Source of the DNA: Methanosarcina siciliae T4/M
GTDB taxonomy: Archaea; Halobacteriota; Methanosarcinia; Methanosarcinales; Methanosarcinaceae
Reading direction: 5' to 3'
NCBI RefSeq assembly: GCF_000970085.1
Contig: NZ_CP009506.1
Span: forward strand, 930,001-994,000
Length of the DNA: 64,000 nt
The translations under genes and the position numbers were made by a program. This document shows positions 41,104 to 49,773 of this stretch, piece by piece. Each line of letters opens with the position of its first letter. The stretch's first letter is position 1. The notes beneath the pieces were generated by a model, which did not search any database, was not told the origin of the DNA, and saw nothing but the letters and a program-made list of their open reading frames with translations.

Positions 41104-43026
41104 ATGGCTGATGAGAAGCGGACATGGAGGATCGTTCCGGATACCAGCGTGATAATTGACGGGAGGCTCTCGTCTCGTGTCAGAAGTGGTGAGTTCAGGG
41201 GTGCTGAGGTTGTTGTTCCCGAAGCTGTGGTATCGGAGCTTGAAGCCCAGGCAAACAGGGGCAGAGAAATAGGTTTCAAAGGTCTTGAAGAGCTTTCGGA
41301 ACTTCGGAAACTCTCAGACAGAGGGGAGATTCATCTTCAGTTCAGCGGAGTTCAGCCCACTCTTGAGGAAATTAAGCTTTCTAAGGAGGGAAGGGTGGAC
41401 GCTCTTATTCGGCGTACGGCTCTTGAGGTAGGGGGGCTGTTTGTTAGTGAAGACCGCGTACAGTCTACGATCGCCAGGGCAAAAGGCCTTGAAGTTGAGT
41501 ACATACCTCCTAAAGTTATGGACCCGTCAGAGTTCGGTCCCCTCAAAATTGATCATTTCTTCACTGATGATACGATGTCAGTACACCTTAAAAATGGGGT
41601 TTCCCCAATGGCCAAGAAAGGCCCTGTCGGAAACGTGCGTTATGTACGGATTCGGGACGAACCTGCAAGTTCCCGGGAACTTTCCAGCATCTCAAAAGAG
41701 CTCATAGAGAGAGCCCGGCTTGACCCTGAATCCTTCATTGAAATGTCTTCAAGCGGCGCTACGGTTCTGCAGATCCGAAACATGAGAGTTGCAATTGCCC
41801 ATCCGCCTTTTTCCGATGATATGGAGATAACTGTCGTCAGACCCACTGTCGTAGTTGACCTCGAGCATTACCGCCTGAACGATAAGCTAAAAGAGCGCAT
41901 GGTAAGTCAGCGTGGAATCCTTATCGCAGGCCCTCCCGGAGCCGGGAAGTCCACTTTTGCAGCCGGAGTTGCTCGATATCTGAATGATCATGGACAGGTA
42001 GTCAAGACAATGGAATCTCCAAGGGACCTGCAGGTGCCTCCTGAGATCACTCAGTATTCCCCTCTCAATGGGAAGATGGAGGACACTGCTGATCTCCTTC
42101 TTCTGGTCAGGCCGGACTATACCATCTATGACGAAGTCCGGAAGACCGGGGATTTTCTGATCTTTGCGGACATGCGCCTTGCAGGAGTCGGGATGATCGG
42201 GGTCGTACATGCAACCCGGGCAGTGGACGCCATCCAGCGCCTAATTGGCAGGGTTGAACTGGGGGTTATCCCGCAGGTCGTGGATACTGTAATTTTTATC
42301 GACAAAGGAGAGGTTGCCAAAGTCCTTGTGCTCGCTTTTACGGTTAAAGTCCCGCACGGGATGACCGAGCAGGATCTTGCAAGGCCGGTAATTACCATTG
42401 CGGATTTCGAGACCGGCAAAGTTGATTATGAGATTTATACTTACGGAGAGCAGGTTGTGGTCATGCCAATCGGTTCTCCTCGGGAAAGCCGGAAACCTGC
42501 ATGGAAACTTGCTGAAGAAGAGATAAGGAATGTTATTGGCAGGTATGCAACAGGGCCCGTTGAAGTGGAAGTGACCTCCGATGATAGTGCTATCGTAAGG
42601 GTTAACCATGAGGATATGAGAAAGGTCATCGGTAAAGGTGGAAACGTCATCGATAGGATCGAAAAAATTCTTGGGCTTCACATCGACGTCAGAGAACTCG
42701 AAGCTGAGGCTCCGGGAAGAACTAAGGGCTCGAAACGTGGAGCTGGACTCAAAGCTTTCCCGGGAAGGGTCCGGGAACCTGTGCCTGAAAAAGGCATTTC
42801 AGTATCCCCGGTTCATCCGGTCATCGAAAGGACCAAAAAGCACCTTATTCTTGGGGTTCCCGAACTTGCAGGAAAGGACGTGGAGATTTTCATCGAAGAC
42901 GAATATCTCTTCAGTGCAACTGTTAGCCGGCACGGGGATGTGAAACTCAGGATGAACTCGGATCTGGCATCGGAAATTATGGAGGCTCAGGACAGCGGAG
43001 ATCTTGTTGAGGTAAGATCTATCTGA
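41104..43026 (+). CDS. PIN domain - ATPase - KH domain protein (PINc/VapC family ATPase)
   Basis: A 640-residue three-part protein. Residues 1-135 are a PIN nuclease domain with acidic residues in VPDTSVIIDGRL, VVSELEAQANRG and VDALIRRTAL / VSEDRVQS. Residues about 230-480 are a PilT/VirB11-like ATPase with Walker A AGPPGAGKS near 275 and a Walker-B-like segment YTIYDEVRKTGDF. A KH domain follows with VIGKGGNVIDRI near 508-519, then a Lys/Arg-rich linker and a small C-terminal domain. The layout is known widely in archaea, and an RNA-processing ATPase role is presumed. The TATA box TTTATTATATACTT at 41069-41082 puts the start at or next to the ATG. Confidence 0.92.
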   Translation: MADEKRTWRIVPDTSVIIDGRLSSRVRSGEFRGAEVVVPEAVVSELEAQANRGREIGFKGLEELSELRKLSDRGEIHLQFSGVQPTLEEIKLSKEGRVDALIRRTALEVGGLFVSEDRVQSTIARAKGLEVEYIPPKVMDPSEFGPLKIDHFFTDDTMSVHLKNGVSPMAKKGPVGNVRYVRIRDEPASSRELSSISKELIERARLDPESFIEMSSSGATVLQIRNMRVAIAHPPFSDDMEITVVRPTVVVDLEHYRLNDKLKERMVSQRGILIAGPPGAGKSTFAAGVARYLNDHGQVVKTMESPRDLQVPPEITQYSPLNGKMEDTADLLLLVRPDYTIYDEVRKTGDFLIFADMRLAGVGMIGVVHATRAVDAIQRLIGRVELGVIPQVVDTVIFIDKGEVAKVLVLAFTVKVPHGMTEQDLARPVITIADFETGKVDYEIYTYGEQVVVMPIGSPRESRKPAWKLAEEEIRNVIGRYATGPVEVEVTSDDSAIVRVNHEDMRKVIGKGGNVIDRIEKILGLHIDVRELEAEAPGRTKGSKRGAGLKAFPGRVREPVPEKGISVSPVHPVIERTKKHLILGVPELAGKDVEIFIEDEYLFSATVSRHGDVKLRMNSDLASEIMEAQDSGDLVEVRSI

Positions 43027-43113
43027 TCTTCTCATTTTTTTCCTTTTATGCCCTTACTTTTTTTCTATCTGACCTTCTTATTTCTTCCTTTTATGTCCCA
43101 TTTTTCTTTTTTA
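43022..43113. repeat. Two imperfect 46-bp T-rich tandem units at the 3' end of the PIN-ATPase gene
   Basis: Units 43022-43067 and 43068-43113 share TCTGAyCTTCTyATTT, TCCTTTTATGyCC and a closing T run. Each ends in a long T tract suitable for archaeal termination, so this looks like a duplicated terminator. A weaker third part, ATTTTTCATGTCC, follows. Confidence 0.5.
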
Positions 43114-43303
43114 TATTCTTTTCTTATTTTTCATGTCCACCATACTTTTCTATATTTTTTAGTTAATGAGGAGTTATCAACTCTTTCCCTTTTTCAATTT
43201 GCACTTTGTATAACTTCTTTTATTTCTTGTAGCATTGTAAAAAAATTTATATACTGTTGGGATGTGATTTCATAGTAGAAATTTAACGGGGGTTGTAGTT
43301 CAG

Positions 43304-44161
43304 TTGAGTAAATCGTATCAGGTAGAGCCCGAAATAAGGGACGATTTGCAGGGGAGGATCGAGGTTTTTGACCAGAGCATCAGAAGTTTTGAAAAGCGGC
43401 TGAGAGCAGTTGAGCGTCGTTTATCTCTTGAAGCACCTCAAACTTTGCAGTCCGGAAAGTTTTTTCCAGGGATGTCCCCTGATTCTTTTCAGGAAGTAAA
43501 TTCCGCAAATCTTGCTGCAGGGCCTTCCGTTTCTCCACAGGGACCTTCCGTTTCTCCTGAAACTTCTTTTCCTTCCTCGTGGAATTCTCCACTTTCAGAT
43601 TCCGTTTCCTCGTTAACTGAAGGTGATATTTCAGCTTTTGCTTTCAGTGCGGTGCACCCCTCTTCAGAAGTCTCAAATGCTTCCTCTATTTTTCTTAATA
43701 GTTCCTCGGAAGTTTCAGGGGTCAGTTACAGGGTAAAGGATCTGAGTGCCCTTTTTACCAGTCTTTCAGAAAGTCTCCATTCTCTACAGGCTGCTATCTC
43801 CGAACTTTCTGACTTTGTGCATAGCAACCTTGAGCCAGAGGTTGAAAAACTTGATAATGAAATCAAAGGCATTCAGGTCAGGGAAAATGTATTGGAAGAA
43901 TATATGCGGAATTTCGAGTCCCGCATTGAAGCCATCGAAAACCGGGACAGGTTTACCCTGGGCTCGATAAAAGTTCCTGTAGAGATCTCAGGAATCGCCG
44001 GCTCTTCCGTCCTTTTCTTGACAGGCCTGCTGATCTGGTTCGGGCGTTGGGACATAATAAGGTCCCCTTACTTCTCAATCGGACTTGCAGTAATTCTGGC
44101 AGGAGCTGTGCTTTTGAAATTTTATACGGTTAACCGGAAGCAAAAATCGTTAACTAACTGA
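43304..44161 (+). CDS. Coiled-coil protein with C-terminal membrane hairpin
   Basis: A 285-residue protein started by TTG at 43304, with GGGGGTTG about ten bases before it. Residues 10-45 form a coiled coil (heptads around DQSIRSFEKRLRAVERRL). A Ser/Pro-rich region of about 110 residues follows, containing a duplicated GPSVSPQ/GPSVSPE. A second coiled coil lies at about 150-225, and two membrane helices are at the end (about 235-255 and 260-278). The N-terminus is probably cytoplasmic. No family is recognised; a scaffolding role is only a guess. Confidence 0.75.
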   Translation: MSKSYQVEPEIRDDLQGRIEVFDQSIRSFEKRLRAVERRLSLEAPQTLQSGKFFPGMSPDSFQEVNSANLAAGPSVSPQGPSVSPETSFPSSWNSPLSDSVSSLTEGDISAFAFSAVHPSSEVSNASSIFLNSSSEVSGVSYRVKDLSALFTSLSESLHSLQAAISELSDFVHSNLEPEVEKLDNEIKGIQVRENVLEEYMRNFESRIEAIENRDRFTLGSIKVPVEISGIAGSSVLFLTGLLIWFGRWDIIRSPYFSIGLAVILAGAVLLKFYTVNRKQKSLTN

Positions 44162-44163
44162 TA

Positions 44164-44468
44164 TTAATTTGCATTTCGACCCCCCTCAAAAAAACCAACT
44201 TAATTTTTTTATTTATAAAGTTTATTGCTAGTTATACCTATACTCATCCATTTAAGAATAATTTTGAAAAATTTTAGCAAATCTTGTTTTATTTTTCAGT
44301 AGATCCCTCAAATTTAGACTTTGTTTTTTAGAACTATGTAGAATTCAAGCCAAACTCATCAAACTTATTGATTGTGTGTTCGCAACGGATTAAATAAGTT
44401 GAATCAGTTGAATCAGTTGTTGAAAAATTCATCATATTTTTAAGAGGGGGGTCGAAATGTAAAATTAA
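44164..44468. mobile_element. MITE-like element bounded by 24-25 bp inverted repeats
   Basis: The left end 44164-44187 reads TTAATTTgCATTTCGACCCC and on into CCTC. The right end 44444-44468 is its inverted copy (GAGGGGGGTCGAAATG, then tAAAATTAA), with one insertion and one or two mismatches. About 255 bp of AT-rich DNA without a coding frame lies between, including a short tandem repeat TTGAATCAG (twice, near 44398-44416). The form suits a non-autonomous insertion element. No clear target-site duplication could be picked out beyond the repeats. Confidence 0.55.
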
Positions 44469-44670
44469 GGAAATTTGTGGTTAATATACTGGAGTAACTA
44501 GATTGCAATAAACCAGAATATTTTTTCCGATATCCTAAAAAACCGGTATACTTCTGCGGAGGTTTCATGATGTTTTTCGGGTTGTGGTTTACAGTTAAAA
44601 TAGTATTTGCAGCGATTCTTTTTACTATTAAAAATGCATCGGTGTTTGGAATCCAGATTTATTGTGAAGC

Positions 44671-45117
44671 TTAACGCCTCGTTACCTTCAGAAAATATTC
44701 CTCGCTATAATCCCTATACCCCGTTTTCATTACTTTTACTTCAACGTACCCTTCGGACTTTCCGTCAGGAAGCTCCGGATTTAGAATCTTTATTATTACA
44801 TTTCCATTGGAATCCGTAATGCCTGAATATGCTTTCTTTCTGTCCGGACTCCAGACAATCACGTTAGCTGCTCCAATTCCGCGGTTTTCCCTGTCAAGCA
44901 CGCTTATTTGCAGACTAAAGTTGAAATCCCCTTCTGATGAGAATGAAACTGTGCTTATATTTGTTGTTGCATACATGGGCTCATCAGGGGCCGGGGCAGC
45001 CGTAAGAGCTGAGAGAATCGCATAAAACCCGACAAAACCAACGATTGAAAGAACTACAATCCTTATTGGAAGCCCTAAAGTTCCTGCTTCATTTTCTTTC
45101 AAGTTTTCAGGCAGCAT
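44671..45117 (-). CDS. Pilin-like small membrane-anchored protein with carboxypeptidase-regulatory-like domain
   Basis: A 148-residue protein. A charged N-terminus (MLPENLKENEAGTLGLPIRIV) leads to one hydrophobic helix at about 16-40, then a beta-sandwich of about 100 residues. The segment GAANVIVWSPDRKKAYSGITD resembles repeats of the carboxypeptidase-regulatory or big-Ig type. A short charged stretch before a long helix is the layout of archaeal pilin-like proteins. It shares the LPI-x-IVV motif with the next gene upstream (45142-45627), 24 bp away, so the two look like duplicated partners. Confidence 0.75.
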   Translation of the reverse strand: MLPENLKENEAGTLGLPIRIVVLSIVGFVGFYAILSALTAAPAPDEPMYATTNISTVSFSSEGDFNFSLQISVLDRENRGIGAANVIVWSPDRKKAYSGITDSNGNVIIKILNPELPDGKSEGYVEVKVMKTGYRDYSEEYFLKVTRR

Positions 45118-45141
45118 ATGCGGTTTCTCTCCAGTTCCGCA

Positions 45142-45627
45142 TTATCGGGTTTTGATAATCATAACTGCATCTTTTCTCTCGTAATCATAGAAACCGTCTG
45201 CCAGGATTTTCAGGTCCATTGTCCCTTCATTCTGGTTCGGGTTAAGCCTTACCAGTGCATTTTCCGGCGTTGTCAGTACGGTCATCCCGTTAATGTCAGT
45301 CGTGTTCGATGCTGCCCCGCCGAGGCCGCTGAGGACAACATTTGCATATCGCACCGGGTTACCGTCATTATCTGTTACCTTTATTACTGCTGATACGGCA
45401 AATGGGTTTTCTGCAACAGCAGCGCTTACTATTATAGAGTTACCCTGCTGAATGCTTCCTCCTTCTAGTGCCGTCCCTTCAACAAAGACTGACATGTCCT
45501 TCGTAGGAGTCGGTATTATTGTAATAAGCGCTGCAAGGGCCACCATCCCGACAACGAGCATAACCACGATATTGATTGGCAATTCCATTGCTTTCTCATC
45601 ATTTCTGAATAACTGAAATCCCTTCAT
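45142..45627 (-). CDS. Pilin-like small membrane-anchored protein (paralogue of the next gene)
   Basis: A 161-residue protein: MKGFQLFRNDEKAMELPINI, then a helix (about 18-40), then a beta-rich exterior with GSIQQGNSIIVSAAVAE and NPVRYANVVLSGLGG. The N-terminal R-N-D-E-K-A-M-E pattern directly before the helix recalls class III (pilin) signal peptides, but the cleavage site is not certain. It is first in a two-gene unit with 44671-45117. Confidence 0.75.
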   Translation of the reverse strand: MKGFQLFRNDEKAMELPINIVVMLVVGMVALAALITIIPTPTKDMSVFVEGTALEGGSIQQGNSIIVSAAVAENPFAVSAVIKVTDNDGNPVRYANVVLSGLGGAASNTTDINGMTVLTTPENALVRLNPNQNEGTMDLKILADGFYDYERKDAVMIIKTR

Positions 45628-45777
45628 ATTTTACCCCCCTCGTTGAAACTCTGTAAAATTACTTCGTTATCGTTCAACATTCTATGAATATTCAATCATT
45701 CTATTTATAACTTCTCAATATTTTGTCAAATATGCTCATTTGTAGTCAAATTGTTGTATAATTTTTAACTAAATCAA

Positions 45778-45795
45778 TATCTTTATATATTACTT
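45778..45795 (+). promoter_or_regulatory. TATA box for the 71-residue zinc-ribbon-like gene
   Basis: ATCTTTATATATTAC centred near 45785. A start of transcription about 25 bp later leaves a leader of some 50 nt carrying GGAAGGGGAAAC before the TTG at 45862. Confidence 0.5.
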
Positions 45796-45861
45796 TTTGC
45801 TATACACTACCCACTATCGTATAACCAGCCTTATTGACTGCTAGGAAGGGGAAACAGCTAG

Positions 45862-46077
45862 TTGACTCAAGAATGTTCTGATGAGCCAAGTGAATCGGAC
45901 CATAGACGTAGTTTTTTGTGTCTTTTCGGACTGCATGACTGGAAACGAAAAAGCGGAGCGCTCTGCTGCATGCCAACAGTACGCGAAAAACGTTATGAAT
46001 GTGTACGCTGTGGCAAGTACAAGGTGATTTTTGAACAGGAGAAAAGACCCTGTAATCTTTCTGCGGATAGATACTGA
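45862..46077 (+). CDS. Small Cys-rich protein with one CxxC zinc-ribbon half
   Basis: A 71-residue protein started by TTG, with AAGGGGAAA about ten bases upstream. It has FLCLFGLHDWKRK and LCCMPTVREKRYECVRCGKYK: a paired cysteine knuckle (C-V-R-C) preceded by other Cys and a His. This resembles short phage- and archaeal-type zinc-ribbon proteins with a C-x-F-G-H-x-W opening. Binding of one zinc ion is plausible. The neighbours give no functional hint. Confidence 0.65.
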   Translation: MTQECSDEPSESDHRRSFLCLFGLHDWKRKSGALCCMPTVREKRYECVRCGKYKVIFEQEKRPCNLSADRY

Positions 46078-46204
46078 CCTGAAATTCCTATTTTATATTT
46101 TCAGGTATTTTTTTCTCATTTTTTTCCTTTTCTCATTTTTTCCCACGTTTTGTAAAATCTTTGTTCGTAAGCTTAATCTATTTTAACTTTGTTTGTTAAG
46201 GACT

Positions 46205-46813
46205 ATGAAAAGAATCGTAATTATCGATTACGGGCTTGGAAATCTGAGAAGTGTTCAAAAAGGGCTTGAACATGTTGAGGCAAGTCCCGCAATCTCAGGG
46301 AACCCCGAGGAGATCCTGGCAGCTGATGGGCTCATCCTCCCCGGGGTTGGTGCTTTTATAGATGCAATGAAATGTCTGATCCCGCTCAAAGGGGTTATCG
46401 CAGAATTTGCTGACTCCGGAAAACCAATGCTCGGGATCTGTCTCGGGCAGCAGGTTCTGATGAGCTCTTCCGAAGAAGGCGGGCTGACCGGCGGGCTTGA
46501 CCTCGTCCAGGGCAGCGTGCTCCGCTTTCCGAAGTCCGAACTGAAAGTGCCCCACATGGGCTGGAACAATATCAGGATCAAACAGGACCACCCTCTGTTT
46601 AAAGACATCCCTGACGGTTCTTTCGTATACTTCGTACACTCCTATTATGTGGACACAGCTGCGGAAAACACCCTTGCATCATGCGAATACGGGCTGGATT
46701 TTTCAGCTTCGGTCGTAAACTCAAAAGGAAATGTTATGGGTACCCAGTTCCACCCCGAGAAAAGTGGAGCCACAGGGCTTAGGATTCTGAAAAACTTCGT
46801 TGAAATGTGTTAA
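46205..46813 (+). CDS. hisH: Imidazole glycerol phosphate synthase, glutamine amidotransferase subunit
   Basis: The natural start is ATG 46205 (MKRIVIIDYGLGNLRSVQKG); a TTG four codons upstream is not needed. The 203-residue class I amidotransferase has the nucleophile in GICLGQQ (C79) and the catalytic His/Glu in FHPEKSG near 183-189. It releases ammonia from glutamine for HisF in histidine and AICAR synthesis. HisF is not in this window. Confidence 0.96.
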   Translation: MKRIVIIDYGLGNLRSVQKGLEHVEASPAISGNPEEILAADGLILPGVGAFIDAMKCLIPLKGVIAEFADSGKPMLGICLGQQVLMSSSEEGGLTGGLDLVQGSVLRFPKSELKVPHMGWNNIRIKQDHPLFKDIPDGSFVYFVHSYYVDTAAENTLASCEYGLDFSASVVNSKGNVMGTQFHPEKSGATGLRILKNFVEMC

Positions 46814-47007
46814 GATCTCTTAAAATACGTATCTACAGGCACTCCGGCTTTACAGCTAAACCTTTATTCTCGTTTTTCGGCGGTTAAGTTCGACATCCGG
46901 GGTATTTCTAATTTGAATTAAATCCAGAAATTAATGCTTTAATTCCCTAATTATCCTGCCCTGCTTCTTTTGGAGCAGTGGCAGATATCTGCAAGAGGAT
47001 GGTTACA

Positions 47008-48342
47008 ATGGATATAGAAGGCTATGCAAAACGGGCTCTCAGGAAAGACCCTTCAAATGAAGCCGGGCTTGAGGCACAGCTTGCTTCGCGAATTCTTGAA
47101 ATCAAGAACATAAACCAGGCAAGGGCCCATGAGATTGCGGCTGCAGTTATTTGTGAAGCAAAAGCAACTCTTCATACGGAAGGGGATGTATTAAGCCCCA
47201 CTCTCTCAGGGGTTTCCATGGGGGAGTTCGGAGTAGGTTCAAGGGGCACAGGGGACTTTTACGTTCATTCCAAGCTGGGAGAGGTCATAGGCCAGACCGG
47301 GGCAATAGTTGACAGCGCCCAGCTTGATGACTCGGGGGTTATAAAAATAGGGGACGAATACCTGGTTGTTACAATTGACGGCCTCCACTCCCGCCTGAGT
47401 GATTTTCCCTTCCTTTCGGGTTTTCATGTCGCAAGAGCAGCCCTGCGTGATGTATATTCAATGGGGTCCCGCCCTCTTGCTATGCTTTCCGATATCCATG
47501 TCGCAGACGACGGAGATGTGGCAAAAATCTTTGACCACATTGCGGGAATCACCACGGTTTCTGAACTTACCGGAATTCCTCTCATTACCGGAAGCACTCT
47601 CCGGATAGGCGGAGACATGGTCATAGGTGAAAGGATGACAGGAGGCGTAGGGGCTGTTGGCATTACGTCTTCTCTTACTTCCCGCAACCAGACCCGACCG
47701 GGAGACCTGGTCCTTATGACCGAAGGCGCGGGAGGAGGTACGGTTTCCACAACTGCCCTATATTACGGGATGCATGACGTGGTGGAAGAGACCATTAATA
47801 TCCGTTTTCTGGAAGCCTGCGAAGCTCTCCTGCAGTCCGGCCTGTACAAAAAAGTCCACTCCATGACCGACGTCACAAACGGTGGAATCCGCGGAGATGC
47901 CCGGGAAATCTCAAAGACGGCAAAAGTAAAAATGGTATTTGAAGAAGAAAAAATGAGATCTCTTGTGAACGCAAAGGTGCTTTCCATGCTTGAGGCCCTT
48001 AAAATCGACTATCTGGGTGTATCTCTCGATGCCCTGCTGGTTATTGCCCCTCCGGAATACGCCGAAGAAATTCTTAACACAGTTCGGGCGGCCGGGGTTG
48101 AGATTGATATCATAGGGCGTGTGGAAGAAGGAATCGGGGCTGAAATTATTGTCAATGGAGAGACCAGGGACTTTGCGCCCAGGTTCAGAGAATCTGCCTA
48201 TACTCCCGTCAAAAAAGTTCACGGAGAAGAGAATCCGCGTGATTTCGAGGAGATGAGAAATGCAATTGACAGGGCAGCCGAAGAAGCTATAAATAAAAAG
48301 CAGAGGGTTCTTGAAAAAATAAAAGCCAAAAAGAAAAGTTAA
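47008..48342 (+). CDS. AIR synthase-like protein (PurM/HypE/ThiL/SelD superfamily)
   Basis: The frame opens at a GTG at 46978, but ATG 47008 (MDIEGYAKRALRKDPSN) has GAGGATGG seven to eight bases before it and is preferred, giving 444 residues. A helical N-terminal extension of about 70 residues precedes the superfamily core. That core has the Gly-rich GDEYLVVTIDGLHS, RAALRDVYSMGSRPLAML and the C-terminal MTDVTNGGIRGDAREIS. These proteins bind ATP and phosphorylate or dehydrate a small substrate. Relatives in methanogens are annotated as HypE-like or methanogenesis-marker proteins. The exact reaction is not known. Confidence 0.85.
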   Translation: MDIEGYAKRALRKDPSNEAGLEAQLASRILEIKNINQARAHEIAAAVICEAKATLHTEGDVLSPTLSGVSMGEFGVGSRGTGDFYVHSKLGEVIGQTGAIVDSAQLDDSGVIKIGDEYLVVTIDGLHSRLSDFPFLSGFHVARAALRDVYSMGSRPLAMLSDIHVADDGDVAKIFDHIAGITTVSELTGIPLITGSTLRIGGDMVIGERMTGGVGAVGITSSLTSRNQTRPGDLVLMTEGAGGGTVSTTALYYGMHDVVEETINIRFLEACEALLQSGLYKKVHSMTDVTNGGIRGDAREISKTAKVKMVFEEEKMRSLVNAKVLSMLEALKIDYLGVSLDALLVIAPPEYAEEILNTVRAAGVEIDIIGRVEEGIGAEIIVNGETRDFAPRFRESAYTPVKKVHGEENPRDFEEMRNAIDRAAEEAINKKQRVLEKIKAKKKS

Positions 48343-48399
48343 AACCGTTAAAATATCCGGAAAAATAACTCTAGAAAAAGAAAAAGCAGAAAGGAAATG

Positions 48400-49704
48400 T
48401 TATATTTTTCTTTTTACCAGCAACATTTCCATCTTTTTTCCTGTAATTTCAACTTCTTCTTCAGCACCTATTTCTTCTTCGGCCCTGGCTTGCCAGTATT
48501 CTCCTTTATAGCGAACAAAACCCGGATTTTGCGGGCCTATCGGGTCTATTGTTCGGGCAGTATCTCCGATAATGGCTCCGATAACGGGCTTTTTCGTCCT
48601 CGTTTCGGCGACTTTATATATTGCAAATACCAGAAAAATTCCGAAAACGATTGTAGGAGCAACAATTGTCAGAATCATAAGTCTTCTGAACTCCGGTGTG
48701 TAAATATTCTCACTTCCCAGTGGCACAAGGAAGATGCTTCCTGCCACCAGGCAGATAAGTCCGGCAAGCCCGAATATTCCGAACCCCGGGGAATTAAGTT
48801 CCAGGATAAGAAGCCCTATTCCGACGATGATCAGGAAGAATGCTGCTATGTTGATGTCAAAGCCGGTACCTATTAGCCCGAGCACAATTGCAATAACTCC
48901 AAAAATTTCGGCTCCGGCCCCGGGGTTTGATATTCCGAAGATGATCCCATAAAGCCCTATGGTCAGAAGAAGGGAAGATAGAATTGGGTTTGAAATGAGT
49001 GTCAGGAAGGAAAGAGGAAGGGGAGGTTTGTAGGTTTCTATTGTTGCATTTGCGGTATGCAATTCTCTACCTTTTACAATTTCCCCATCAACCTGGTTCA
49101 GCAAATTCGGAACGGAAGTGGCTATGTATTCGATTACTCCTTCTTCCAGGGCTTCTTCAGCGTTCAGGTTTCGGTTCTCGGTAATTACTTCTTCTGCAAA
49201 AGTTTCATTCCTCCCGTGTTTTCTTGCCGTCTCAGTCGAGAATTTAACGAGAGCATTTATTGTTTTTTCATCCTCTACAGGTACTGTCCCTTCCGCGGAC
49301 ACCTTCACCGGCTGGGCCGATCCTATCACTGTAAAGGGAGCCATTGCGGCAATATCGGTTCCCATAAGGATGAGTGTTCCTGCAGACCAGGCTTTTCCGC
49401 TTTCAGGAACGTACCCAATAACAGGCACGGTCGTGTTCTCTATTGCCTTTATGATTATTTGAGTCTCTTCCAGCCCTCCTCCTGGGGTGTCCAGAGTAAT
49501 TACGAGAGCTTCATAGTTCCCGCTCTCAGCGTCTTGTATTGCATCATCTATCAAATTATCGGAAGCCGGGGTAATAGCTCCGTTTATTTCAAGCACAAGC
49601 ACTCTATCTTCGGCTGCTGCCCCTGCCGGAGGTGCAAGAAAAACCGTGAAGGTCATGCAGAGACAAAAAATAAAGAGAGAGCAGGAAACCCATTTCATTT
49701 GCAT
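48400..49704 (-). CDS. nfeD: NfeD-type membrane protein with ClpP-class serine protease domain
   Basis: A 434-residue long-form NfeD. A signal peptide (ending PPAGAAA) is followed by a serine-protease domain, about 30-225. The Ser/Lys dyad is suggested by GKAWSAGTLILMGTD and the VITLDTPGGGLEET oxyanion region. Five or so membrane helices cover about 230-365, and a C-terminal OB-fold domain ends with EYWQARAEEEIGAEEEVEI. The stomatin gene is 69 bp upstream, the standard pairing; in studied archaea the protease cuts the stomatin partner. Confidence 0.93.
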   Translation of the reverse strand: MQMKWVSCSLFIFCLCMTFTVFLAPPAGAAAEDRVLVLEINGAITPASDNLIDDAIQDAESGNYEALVITLDTPGGGLEETQIIIKAIENTTVPVIGYVPESGKAWSAGTLILMGTDIAAMAPFTVIGSAQPVKVSAEGTVPVEDEKTINALVKFSTETARKHGRNETFAEEVITENRNLNAEEALEEGVIEYIATSVPNLLNQVDGEIVKGRELHTANATIETYKPPLPLSFLTLISNPILSSLLLTIGLYGIIFGISNPGAGAEIFGVIAIVLGLIGTGFDINIAAFFLIIVGIGLLILELNSPGFGIFGLAGLICLVAGSIFLVPLGSENIYTPEFRRLMILTIVAPTIVFGIFLVFAIYKVAETRTKKPVIGAIIGDTARTIDPIGPQNPGFVRYKGEYWQARAEEEIGAEEEVEITGKKMEMLLVKRKI

Positions 49705-49773
49705 AATTAATGATCCTTTCTTGCCTTTACATTCTTTTCGGGTTTTTATTTCCTTTTAATGTTCTTTTCGGAC

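Noticed and set aside
43048..43275. 75-codon Phe/Leu-rich frame
   Set aside because: It is a reading of T-rich terminator repeats, without a ribosome site.
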